This document shows positions 1 through 5,727 of a stretch of DNA of 5,727 bases, piece by piece. Below the pieces are notes generated by a model, which made no database searches, was not told the origin of the DNA, and worked only from the letters and a program-made list of their open reading frames with translations. Position 1 is the first letter of the stretch; each line of letters starts with the position of its first letter. The DNA is from JACKOD01 sp041591635 (GTDB lineage Bacteria > Pseudomonadota > Gammaproteobacteria > Pseudomonadales > Oleiphilaceae): contig JBFHRO010000209.1 in assembly GCA_041591635.1 (NCBI GenBank), positions 1 to 5,727 on the forward strand. Direction: 5' to 3'. The position numbers were made by a program, and so were the translations under genes.

Positions 1-796
1 GATGAAAGGGCATCGGAATCTCGGTTTTGCTGCGCTCCATCAGCATGGCCATGGTTTTCACGTAGGCAGCTTTGGCTCCGGGGCGCTGGGCCATGTGCAC
101 GTAGCGCTCTTGATGATAGGTGGTCAGCCGGGTTGGATCACCATATACGTCATTCATGGTCAGGGTCACAAACAAGGGGGGCTGTATCAGCTGTCCCATG
201 TGCGATACGCCGGGAGAAGTGGCCAGCTCAAAAATCCAGGGCACCTCTTGGGGGTAGGCCACAGGATCGAGCAGGATCAATCTTTCAACACGATCAGGAT
301 ACAGCGAGGCATACTGGGCACTGATATAACCGCCCAGTGAATTTCCGGCCAGCGAAAAGCGATCCAGCTCGATGGCATCAATAAACTTGGCGAACGTATT
401 AACCAGGTATTCTTCGTTGAAATCGTCGGTGTTTTCCGGGGCTCCGGTCAAACCGTAACCGGGTACATCCAGGGCAATCACACGGTGTGTCTTGGCCAAT
501 TCCTGCGTCCAGCCATCCCAGGTTTGAAGCGAGGACATGATGCCGTGTACCAGCACCACCACGGGGCCTTCGCCGACATCCTGATAGTGGATGTCGAGAC
601 CGTTTACCTTGACCCAGCGGGAATCCTTGTTGGTGTAGCGTTGTTTGAGATCCTTCATCGGAATGCTGGCGACTCCCATCGCATTTGCGAGTGAAGGGCT
701 GGCCTTCATGGCCGCCCCGAGGCTTGAACAACCGGATAGCTGTACCAGTGAGAACAGCAGGACAACGAGAACTGAACTATAACGCAACCGAGACAT
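1..796 (-). CDS. Lipoprotein alpha/beta-hydrolase, 3' end cut by window edge
   Basis: This is a putative serine hydrolase of the alpha/beta-hydrolase fold (esterase/lipase/epoxide-hydrolase-like), substrate unknown. Reading from the ATG at 796 gives 265 codons open to the edge. Residues 1-23 form a lipoprotein signal: basic start (MSRLR), hydrophobic core (about 8-20) and lipobox L20-S21-G22-C23. Serine after the cysteine suggests outer-membrane sorting by the usual enterobacterial rule. A linker (about 24-60) precedes the catalytic domain. The oxyanion-side HG motif is H84-G85, D110-x-P-G-Y-G follows, and the nucleophile elbow is G151-N-S153-L-G-G with Ser153 as predicted nucleophile. The catalytic acid and histidine are expected past the edge. 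The start at 796 is the first ATG after an in-frame stop at 838-836 and gives a clean signal peptide, but it has only a weak Shine-Dalgarno. It is separated from fabI by 221 bases and is probably its own unit. The fold is secure; the specific enzyme activity is not. Confidence 0.88.
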   Translation of the reverse strand, partial: MSRLRYSSVLVVLLFSLVQLSGCSSLGAAMKASPSLANAMGVASIPMKDLKQRYTNKDSRWVKVNGLDIHYQDVGEGPVVVLVHGIMSSLQTWDGWTQELAKTHRVIALDVPGYGLTGAPENTDDFNEEYLVNTFAKFIDAIELDRFSLAGNSLGGYISAQYASLYPDRVERLILLDPVAYPQEVPWIFELATSPGVSHMGQLIQPPLFVTLTMNDVYGDPTRLTTYHQERYVHMAQRPGAKAAYVKTMAMLMERSKTEIPMPFH

Positions 797-856
797 AAAT
801 AGGACCGTGAATGAGTTGACAGTGATTCGCGGGAGTCATGTTTCATTTGTCTCCTT
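777..856 (-). other. Strong ribosome binding site with out-of-frame short ORFs upstream of the hydrolase
   Basis: An AAGGAG Shine-Dalgarno lies at 856-851. Four bases later comes ATG 846, opening a 46-codon frame that ends at 706 inside the hydrolase gene. Eleven bases after the Shine-Dalgarno is ATG 839, opening a 20-codon frame that ends with TAG at 779-777, just past the hydrolase start at 796. Neither frame is that of the hydrolase. Either could be a leader peptide that couples translation to the hydrolase start. A small indel near 800 could instead have separated the true start from the gene. Neither peptide resembles a known family to me, and expression of either is unproven. Confidence 0.3.
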
Positions 857-1017
857 CGCATGTGAGACAAAGTTACCGTTTATTACGTTAAGTTACAGTG
901 ACGCAGTCCAAAAAAATGCGATTCTGGAAAAAATGTACAGGAATATCCCCCGCCAAAGCTGAAACAAGGCAAGGGGAAATGTATTGATTTTTATTAAGAA
1001 ATACAGAGAAGCAAGCC
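797..1017 (-). promoter_or_regulatory. Intergenic region between fabI and the hydrolase, probable hydrolase promoter region
   Basis: These 221 bases are more AT-rich than the flanking genes and hold no convincing gene. Minus-strand features include T-runs of six and seven at about 933-928 and 916-910, and a TTGGAC (911-906) that could be a -35 box. The best matching -10 candidates are poor: ACGTAA (888-883) at 17-base spacing, or TAATAA (885-880) at 20-base spacing. A 7-base direct repeat (AAGTTAC on the plus strand) occurs at 870-876 and 890-896. A promoter for the hydrolase is expected here because the gap is long, but its exact position cannot be read with confidence. Confidence 0.35.
947..976 (-). 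terminator. Possible weak stem-loop downstream of fabI
   Basis: On the minus strand CCCCTTGCC (976-968) can pair with GGCGGGGG (954-947), leaving one bulged base, one G-T pair and a 13-base loop. The first run of six T residues comes about 13 bases after the stem, not directly behind it, so this is not a canonical intrinsic terminator. It may instead protect the fabI message end or act with a factor. A second, AT-only inverted repeat (TGTATT/AATACA, 980-985 and 1000-1005) lies closer to the fabI stop and is even weaker. Confidence 0.22.
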
Positions 1018-1806
1018 TTACTCGGCAAAGTTCCCCATCGCGGTGATGTTAAAGCCGCCATCCACGTAGAGGATTTCACCGGTAATGCCGCTGGCCAGAT
1101 CGGAACAGAGAAAGGCGGCTGCGTTACCTACTTCATCAATGGTGACATTGCGTTGCAGGGGCGTTTGTTTTTCGTTGGCCGCCAGCATCTTGCGGAAATT
1201 TTTTACCCCCGAAGCCGCGAGTGTACGAATCGGCCCGGCTGAAATGGCATTTACCCGCGTACCCTCGGGGCCCAGGCTGGTGGCCATGTAACGCACATTG
1301 GCCTCAAGGCTGGCCTTGGCCACCCCCATCACATTGTAGTTGGGCAAGGTGCGCTCGGCGCCCAGGTAACTGAGGGTCAGCAATGCGCCGGCGCGGTTTT
1401 GCATGAGTTGGCGGGCCCCCCTGGCGAGGGCGACAAAGCTGTAGGAACTGATGTCATGGGCGATACGAAAGCCCTCGCGGGTGGTGACATCCACGTAATT
1501 GCCGTCGAGTTGATCGGCGGGAGCAAAACCTACCGAGTGCACGAGGATATCAATGCCGTCCCATTTTTCGCCAATGGCGGTGAACAGGGCGTCTATCTCG
1601 CTATCGCTGGCCACATCGCACGGCAGAATCAGGTTGCAGCCCCACTCTGCGCCAAATTCCTCGACCCGGGACCGGAGCTTGTCGTTCTGATAGGTGAGCG
1701 CCAGTTCGGCGCCTTCACGATGCAATGCCCGGGCAATGCCGGTGGCGATGGACAGTTTGCTGGCAATTCCCACGACCAGTGCTTTTTTCCCGGCCAGAAA
1801 ACCCAT
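1018..1806 (-). CDS. fabI: Enoyl-[acyl-carrier-protein] reductase (NADH), FabI
   Basis: Cytoplasmic enzyme that reduces trans-2-enoyl-ACP to acyl-ACP with NADH, the final step of each elongation cycle of type II fatty acid synthesis. From ATG 1806 the protein is 262 residues, the same length as I recall for E. coli FabI, and it aligns by eye along its whole length. The N-terminal nucleotide-binding segment carries G13-I-A-S-K-L-S-I20. The FabI-type active site is Y147-x9-Y157-x6-K164 (E. coli Y146/Y156/K163, shifted by a one-residue insertion). D64-V and S189-A-G-P are the other typical dinucleotide and substrate-pocket elements. Positions where changes give triclosan resistance in E. coli keep the sensitive residues: G93, M160 and F204 (E. 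coli G93, M159, F203). A longer frame from TTG 1827 is rejected because it would run through the ribosome binding site. It lies 118 bases after yejF on the same strand; essential if it is the only enoyl reductase. Confidence 0.97.
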   Translation of the reverse strand: MGFLAGKKALVVGIASKLSIATGIARALHREGAELALTYQNDKLRSRVEEFGAEWGCNLILPCDVASDSEIDALFTAIGEKWDGIDILVHSVGFAPADQLDGNYVDVTTREGFRIAHDISSYSFVALARGARQLMQNRAGALLTLSYLGAERTLPNYNVMGVAKASLEANVRYMATSLGPEGTRVNAISAGPIRTLAASGVKNFRKMLAANEKQTPLQRNVTIDEVGNAAAFLCSDLASGITGEILYVDGGFNITAMGNFAE

Positions 1807-1821
1807 AGTTATAACTCCCTT
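1807..1821 (-). promoter_or_regulatory. fabI ribosome binding site
   Basis: Minus-strand AAGGGAG (1821-1815) sits 8 bases before ATG 1806 and fixes the fabI start, giving the standard MGFLAGK N-terminus. Bases 1807-1816 between this site and the start form a perfect 10-base palindrome (AGTTATAACT) that overlaps the last two bases of the Shine-Dalgarno. Confidence 0.85.
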
Positions 1822-1861
1822 AGGCAAGTGTCGATAAAAATGGCAGGTGCGCGGAGGTCAT
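1820..1861 (-). other. 13-codon mini-ORF in the fabI leader
   Basis: ATG 1861 opens a 13-codon frame (MTSAHLPFLSTLA) whose TAA stop at 1822-1820 overlaps the first two bases of the fabI Shine-Dalgarno. A GAAGG lies about 9 bases upstream and could serve as its ribosome binding site, while a closer AAGGAG is only 1 base away. The composition gives no hint of a codon-specific attenuator. It may be chance; if translated, its termination would place ribosomes next to the fabI start. Confidence 0.2.
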
Positions 1862-1871
1862 GCTCCTTCGC
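1849..1871 (-). other. Small hairpin between yejF and fabI
   Basis: Minus-strand GCG-AA-GGAG can pair with CTCC-G-CGC around a six-base loop (CATGAC), a 4-bp GC-rich stem extended by 3 bp across an internal mismatch. A run of five T residues (1840-1836) begins 8 bases later, too far for a textbook terminator. It could weakly separate the yej and fabI transcripts or hide the mini-ORF start at 1861. The 118-base gap shows no clear promoter for fabI. Confidence 0.22.
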
Positions 1872-1924
1872 CTTCCAGTGTGCGTGTATGTTGTATTTTT
1901 GCGGGTGGCCCTGTAGGCAGCTGG

Positions 1925-3589
1925 TTATTTCTCGCATTGGGCGGTGTCGGGCGTCTTGGCCTCGTGATAAAAGGCGGCTTCGATCAATGATCGGGTGTAG
2001 GCCGCCTGGGGTGCCGAGAAAATCTGCTGGCTGGGCCCCTGTTCCACCACCTGACCATTCTTGAGCACCAATATGCGATGACTGAGGGCCTTAACCACGG
2101 CCAGGTCATGGCTGATAAAAATGTAGCTGATCTGGTATTTTTGCTGCAGCCCCTGCAGCAGCTTGACCACCTGGCATTGTACCGTCCGGTCGAGGGCAGA
2201 GGTGGGTTCGTCTAGAATGATGAGCTTGGGTTGCAGCACCAGGGCACGGGCGATGGCAATGCGCTGGCGCTGCCCGCCCGAAAACTCATGGGGATAACGG
2301 TGACGAACGCCTGGGTCGAGTTCTACTTCCTTGAGTACATCAATGATTGCCTGCTCACGCGAAGCCGCGTCACCCACTTTGTGTATTTCCAGCCCTTCGC
2401 CAATGATCTCTGCCACCGACATGCGGGGGCTCAGGCTGCCGAACGGATCCTGAAACACAATCTGAATATCGCGGCGCAGTGGCCGGAACTGGCGCTGATC
2501 GAGATGTTCGATGGCGCGGCCGTCGAATTCTATCCCCCCCCGGCTGGAGAGAAGCTTGAGCAAGGCCAAGCCAATGGTGGTCTTGCCGCTGCCGCTTTCA
2601 CCTACGATCCCCAGGGTTTCGCCGGCCTTGAGTTCAAGATTGATATCTTGGGCGGCCTTGAACCAGCTCAGAGGGCGACCAAAGAGCGTCTTTTTCTGCG
2701 CAAACCAGACGTTGAGATTGTGCGTGCGCAGGATCGATCGGGCATCTTCTGCCAGTGCCTGAGGACAGCCCTTGGGGTCGGCTTCGATGAGCTGGCGCGT
2801 ATAGGCGTGCCGGGGCCGGTGGAATAGCTCGTTACAAGGCGCTTCTTCAACCTGATCGCCTTTTTGCATCACCAGAACCCGATCGGCATAGTGGCGCACA
2901 ATGTTGAGATCGTGAGTGATCAGCAAGATCGCCATATTGAGCCGACGCTGCAGGGATTTCAGCAGTTCCAGCACCTGTTTTTGCACAGTGACGTCCAGGG
3001 CGGTGGTAGGTTCGTCGGCAATCAGCAGATCCGGTTCGTTGGCCAGCGCCATGGCGATCATCACACGCTGTTTTTGCCCGCCAGACAACTGGTGCGGGTA
3101 AAATCCCAGGCGGGCCGCGGGGTCGGGAATTCCCACCAGTGTCAGCAGTTCAATGATTCGCTCTCTGGCCTCGCGCCCGCCAAGCCCTTTGTGCAAATGC
3201 AGCGTTTCGCCGATTTGGCGCTCGATGCTGTGCAGGGGATTGAGCGAGGTCATGGGTTCCTGGAAGATCATGCTGATGCGTTCGCCACGAATGGCGCGCA
3301 TTTCCTGTTCGCTGCTGCGCAGCAGATCCCGACCCTTGAACAGAATTTTACCGCTGGGGTGCTGTGCCAGGGGATAGGGCAACAGGCGCAGAATTGACAG
3401 GGCGCTGACCGACTTGCCGGAGCCGCTTTCGCCGACAATGGCCAGGGTCTCGTTGGCATTAAGGTCGAAAGACAGATGATTGACGGCCCGAACGGCCTGT
3501 TCACCGCTTTTGAATTCAACGCTCAGGTCTTGCACGCGCAACAAAGGGGCGTCTGACGTTGGTTGGGGCGTAATCTCGGGCTTGCTCAT
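1925..3589 (-). CDS. yejF: Peptide ABC importer, fused double ATP-binding protein YejF
   Basis: Cytoplasmic ATPase that drives the YejB-YejE peptide import channel. It is 554 residues and holds two complete ABC domains in one chain, as in E. coli YejF, where Opp/Dpp systems use two separate proteins. Domain 1 (about 16-270): Walker A G53-E-S-G-S-G-K-S60, Q-loop Q110, signature L168-S-G-G-Q172, Walker B ending D192-E193, switch H226. Domain 2 (about 287-540): Walker A G330-E-S-G-S-G-K-T337, Q380, signature F436-S-G-G-Q440, Walker B ending D460-E461, switch H494. All residues needed for ATP hydrolysis are present in both halves. Each domain ends with the oligopeptide-transporter-type tail (HAYTRQLIEA at 261, AAYTRSLIEA at 529). 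The start overlaps the yejE stop by ATGA and has a GAGGA ribosome binding site, so translational coupling is likely. In P. aeruginosa the equivalent gene belongs to the npp operon (from memory). Confidence 0.95.
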   Translation of the reverse strand: MSKPEITPQPTSDAPLLRVQDLSVEFKSGEQAVRAVNHLSFDLNANETLAIVGESGSGKSVSALSILRLLPYPLAQHPSGKILFKGRDLLRSSEQEMRAIRGERISMIFQEPMTSLNPLHSIERQIGETLHLHKGLGGREARERIIELLTLVGIPDPAARLGFYPHQLSGGQKQRVMIAMALANEPDLLIADEPTTALDVTVQKQVLELLKSLQRRLNMAILLITHDLNIVRHYADRVLVMQKGDQVEEAPCNELFHRPRHAYTRQLIEADPKGCPQALAEDARSILRTHNLNVWFAQKKTLFGRPLSWFKAAQDINLELKAGETLGIVGESGSGKTTIGLALLKLLSSRGGIEFDGRAIEHLDQRQFRPLRRDIQIVFQDPFGSLSPRMSVAEIIGEGLEIHKVGDAASREQAIIDVLKEVELDPGVRHRYPHEFSGGQRQRIAIARALVLQPKLIILDEPTSALDRTVQCQVVKLLQGLQQKYQISYIFISHDLAVVKALSHRILVLKNGQVVEQGPSQQIFSAPQAAYTRSLIEAAFYHEAKTPDTAQCEK

Positions 3590-4626
3590 GCTTTCCTCGG
3601 ATCAAAGGCATCACGAACGGCTTCACCAATAAAAACCAGCAGCGTCAACATCAGCGACAAGACGATAAAGGCCGACAGTCCCAGCCAGGGCGCGTGCAGA
3701 TTGGACTTGCCCTGGGCGATGAGTTCGCCCAGTGACGGGGAGCCCAACGGCAAGCCGAACCCCAAAAAATCGAGAGAGGTAAGGCTGCCAATGGCACCTG
3801 TGAGAATGAAGGGCATATAGGTAAGGGTGGCCACCATGGCATTGGGCAGCATGTGTTTGAACATAATGCCGCGGTTATTCAGACCCAGAGCGCGGGCGGC
3901 GCGGACATACTCAAAGTTGCGTGCCCGCAGGAATTCGGCGCGTACCACATCGACCAGTGACATCCAGCTAAACAGCAGCATGATGCCCAGCAGCCACCAG
4001 AAATTGGGCTGGACAAAACTCGATAGAATGATCAGCAGATACAGCACCGGCAAGCCCGACCAGATTTCGATCAGGCGCTGCCCCACCAGGTCGATTTTGC
4101 CGCCATAAAACCCCTGAATGGCACCGATCACGACGCCAATGACGGAGCTGAGCAAAGTCAGGGTGAGGGCGAAGAGTACCGAAATCCGAAAGCCGTAAAT
4201 CAGTCGCGCCACTACATCCCGGCCTTGATCATCGGTGCCTAACCAGTTTTCAGCCGAAGGTGGCGCGGGGGCCGGCACCGGCAGATCGTAATTGATGGTG
4301 CGGTAGCTGTAGCGAATCGGTGGCCACAAAAGCCAGCCTTTTTCGTTGATCAGATTTTGCAGGTAGCTGTCACGGTAGTCGGCTTCGGTTTCAAAGTCGC
4401 CGCCAAAGGTGGTTTCCGGGTAAGCATGGAACACCGGGCTGTACCAGTGACCATCGTAGTAAACAATGACCGGCTTATCGTTGGCCAAAAGCTCGGCAAA
4501 CAGCGTAATGAAGAACAGGGCAAGGAAAATCCACAACGAAAGATAACCGCGTCTATGGTTACGAAAATTATGCCAGCGCCTTTGATTAATGGGTGACCAG
4601 CGGGCGGGGGTGAACAGATTTCGCAT
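3586..4626 (-). CDS. yejE: Peptide ABC importer, inner-membrane permease YejE
   Basis: Second channel subunit of the peptide importer, family of OppC/DppC permeases. It is 346 residues. The basic cytoplasmic N-terminus is followed by a first membrane helix (about 29-49). A long periplasmic segment (about 50-128) follows, with the OppC-type G130-T-D-D-Q-G-R-D137 motif just before the transport domain. Further hydrophobic segments are near 145-170, 193-223, 264-284 and 316-337. The EAA coupling loop, which docks on the ATPase, is at about 239-262 (EYVRAARALGLNNRGIMFKH...LPNA). The start at 4626 follows the yejB stop by 3 bases, and its GGGAGGGG ribosome binding site lies within the last codons of yejB. 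The large loop between helices 1 and 2 is longer than I recall for OppC and is typical of YejE. Confidence 0.94.
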   Translation of the reverse strand: MRNLFTPARWSPINQRRWHNFRNHRRGYLSLWIFLALFFITLFAELLANDKPVIVYYDGHWYSPVFHAYPETTFGGDFETEADYRDSYLQNLINEKGWLLWPPIRYSYRTINYDLPVPAPAPPSAENWLGTDDQGRDVVARLIYGFRISVLFALTLTLLSSVIGVVIGAIQGFYGGKIDLVGQRLIEIWSGLPVLYLLIILSSFVQPNFWWLLGIMLLFSWMSLVDVVRAEFLRARNFEYVRAARALGLNNRGIMFKHMLPNAMVATLTYMPFILTGAIGSLTSLDFLGFGLPLGSPSLGELIAQGKSNLHAPWLGLSAFIVLSLMLTLLVFIGEAVRDAFDPRKA

Positions 4627-4629
4627 GCT

Positions 4630-5721
4630 TTACCCCTCCCGGCTCGAAAAGTCGATGCGCGGGTCGACCATCACGTAGGTAAGATCGCTGATGAGCTTAA
4701 GCAAGAGCCCCATGAGCGTGAAAATGTACAGGGTGCCAAACATCACGGGATAATCCCGGTTGAGTGCCGACTCGAAGGCAAGCAGCCCTAAACCGTCGAG
4801 GGAAAAGATCACTTCAATAAGTAAGGAGCCGGTAAAGAAAAGCGACATGAGCAGACCCGGCATGCCGGCAATGACGATCAGCATGGCATTGCGAAACACG
4901 TGCCCGTACAAAATGCGCGATTCCTCCAGACCCTTGGCGCGGGCCGTGATGACGTATTGCTTGCGGATTTCATCAAGAAACGAGTTCTTGGTCAGCAGGG
5001 TCAGGGTGGCAAAGCCGCCGATGACATTGGCGGTGATGGGCAAGGCCAGGTGCCAGAAGTAGTCGAGTATTTTTTGGTGCCAGTTCATCTGGTCAAAGTC
5101 ATTTGAAAACAGGCCTCGTAAGGGAAACCAGTCCCAGTAGGTGCCGCCGGCAAACAGCACAATCAGCAAAATCGCGAACAAGAACCCGGGAATGGCATAG
5201 CCCACCACAATCAGACTGCTGGTCCAGACGTCGAAACGAGAACCATCGGTGACGGCCTTGCGAATGCCCATGGGGATCGAGATGAGGTAGATAATCAGGG
5301 TTGACCACAGACCGAGCGAGATGGAAACCGGCATTTTCTCAATGACCAAATCCACGACCGAGCGGTCGCGAAAGAAACTGTCACCAAAATCGAAAGCCGC
5401 ATAGTTTTTGAGCATGAGCCAAAAGCGCTCGGCAGCGGGCTTGTCGAAGCCGTACATGCGCTCGATTTCCTTGATCAGCTCGGGGTCGAGCCCTTGGGCT
5501 CCTCTGTAGCCCGACTTGTCTGAGGTGCTGCTGGCAGATACTTCCACCCGGCTGCTGTCACCCATGCGGTTTTGTACGCCCGAGTCCATGCCTTGCAGTC
5601 TGGCCAGCGTTTGTTCCACCGGACCACCGGGGGCCGCCTGAATGATGACGAAATTCAGCAGCATGATGCCCAGCAAGGTGGGAATGATGAGCAACAGGCG
5701 GCGCAGAATGTATTGGGACAT
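4630..5721 (-). CDS. yejB: Peptide ABC importer, inner-membrane permease YejB
   Basis: First channel subunit of the peptide importer, family of OppB/DppB permeases. It is 363 residues and matches my recollection of E. coli YejB over its whole length. Helix 1 (about 8-28) precedes the family's periplasmic A30-P-G-G-P34 motif. A Ser-rich periplasmic stretch (about 55-75) and the conserved GLDPE segment (77-81) follow. Hydrophobic segments lie near 132-152, 168-191, 225-247, 281-303 and 330-350. The EAA loop is at about 256-279 (YVITARAKGLEESRILYGHV...). The C-terminal VDPRIDF (352-358) is typical. ATG 5721 aligns with the usual N-terminus (short, then YILRRLLLIIPTL), but only 6 upstream bases are visible, so no ribosome binding site or promoter can be judged. 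In E. coli the system takes up peptides, including the antibiotic microcin C. The binding-protein gene (yejA) is expected immediately upstream, outside the window. Confidence 0.95.
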   Translation of the reverse strand: MSQYILRRLLLIIPTLLGIMLLNFVIIQAAPGGPVEQTLARLQGMDSGVQNRMGDSSRVEVSASSTSDKSGYRGAQGLDPELIKEIERMYGFDKPAAERFWLMLKNYAAFDFGDSFFRDRSVVDLVIEKMPVSISLGLWSTLIIYLISIPMGIRKAVTDGSRFDVWTSSLIVVGYAIPGFLFAILLIVLFAGGTYWDWFPLRGLFSNDFDQMNWHQKILDYFWHLALPITANVIGGFATLTLLTKNSFLDEIRKQYVITARAKGLEESRILYGHVFRNAMLIVIAGMPGLLMSLFFTGSLLIEVIFSLDGLGLLAFESALNRDYPVMFGTLYIFTLMGLLLKLISDLTYVMVDPRIDFSSREG

Positions 5722-5727
5722 GCCGAA

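Noticed and set aside
2..340. Plus-strand 112-codon frame opposite the hydrolase
   Set aside because: It is a His/Gly-rich shadow of the hydrolase catalytic core, which carries the HG and GNSLGG motifs on the minus strand.
888..1079. Minus-strand 63-codon frame spanning the fabI end and the intergenic region
   Set aside because: It overlaps the conserved fabI C-terminus out of frame, lacks a good ribosome binding site and resembles nothing recognisable.
1807..1827. Longer fabI start at TTG 1827 (adds 7 residues)
   Set aside because: These codons consist of the Shine-Dalgarno and spacer of the ATG at 1806, and the family N-terminus begins at that ATG.
1399..2064. Plus-strand open frame of 221 codons across fabI, the leader and the yejF end
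   Set aside because: It is antisense to two well-identified genes, runs through a non-coding gap, and its translation is of low complexity typical of an opposite-strand shadow with no recognisable domain.
2231..3397. Long plus-strand frames (198 and 177 codons) opposite yejF
   Set aside because: They mirror conserved ABC-domain codons on the other strand; the protein sequences show no family motif and yejF explains the openness.
1..5727. Search for an undescribed system, mobile element, CRISPR array, tRNA or other RNA gene
   Set aside because: No transposase, terminal inverted repeats, repeat-spacer pattern, tRNA-like fold or toxin/defence gene was seen; the genes are housekeeping or transport types in a conserved order.

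Overview
The window reads as an ordinary, well-packed stretch of a gammaproteobacterial chromosome with moderate to slightly high GC. All five recognisable genes lie on the minus strand, so transcription runs from high to low coordinates. The enoyl-ACP reductase is a classic 262-residue proteobacterial FabI. The ABC proteins resemble the enterobacterial/pseudomonad Yej (Npp) peptide importer closely enough to be named. The genus cannot be fixed from the sequence alone; a marine or soil gammaproteobacterium related to Pseudomonas/Cellvibrio-type lineages is an inference.

Layout in transcription order: 5721-4630 is yejB (complete permease, only 6 bases of upstream sequence visible). 4626-3586 is yejE (second permease, 3-base gap after yejB). 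3589-1925 is yejF (fused double ATPase, 4-base ATGA overlap with yejE). A 118-base leader follows (1924-1807) with a weak hairpin, a 13-codon mini-ORF and a strong ribosome binding site. 1806-1018 is fabI. A 221-base AT-richer intergenic region follows (1017-797). From 796 to the window edge runs the first 265 codons of an alpha/beta-hydrolase with a lipoprotein signal peptide, cut off by the edge before its catalytic acid and histidine.

YejB and YejE form the inner-membrane channel and YejF powers it, importing short peptides delivered by a periplasmic binding protein. That protein (YejA-like) would be expected just beyond position 5727. FabI performs the last reduction in each round of fatty-acid elongation. 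It is not functionally tied to the transporter, but the two also lie side by side in Pseudomonas aeruginosa (from memory), so the arrangement looks like conserved synteny. The lipoprotein hydrolase is probably a separate transcription unit.

I found no mobile element, CRISPR array, RNA gene or defence-like cassette, and no convincing sign of an undescribed system. The points most worth a second look are translation-level oddities. The hydrolase start codon lacks a good ribosome binding site while a strong one sits about 55 bases upstream, serving only out-of-frame ATGs. A 13-codon mini-ORF ends inside the fabI Shine-Dalgarno.
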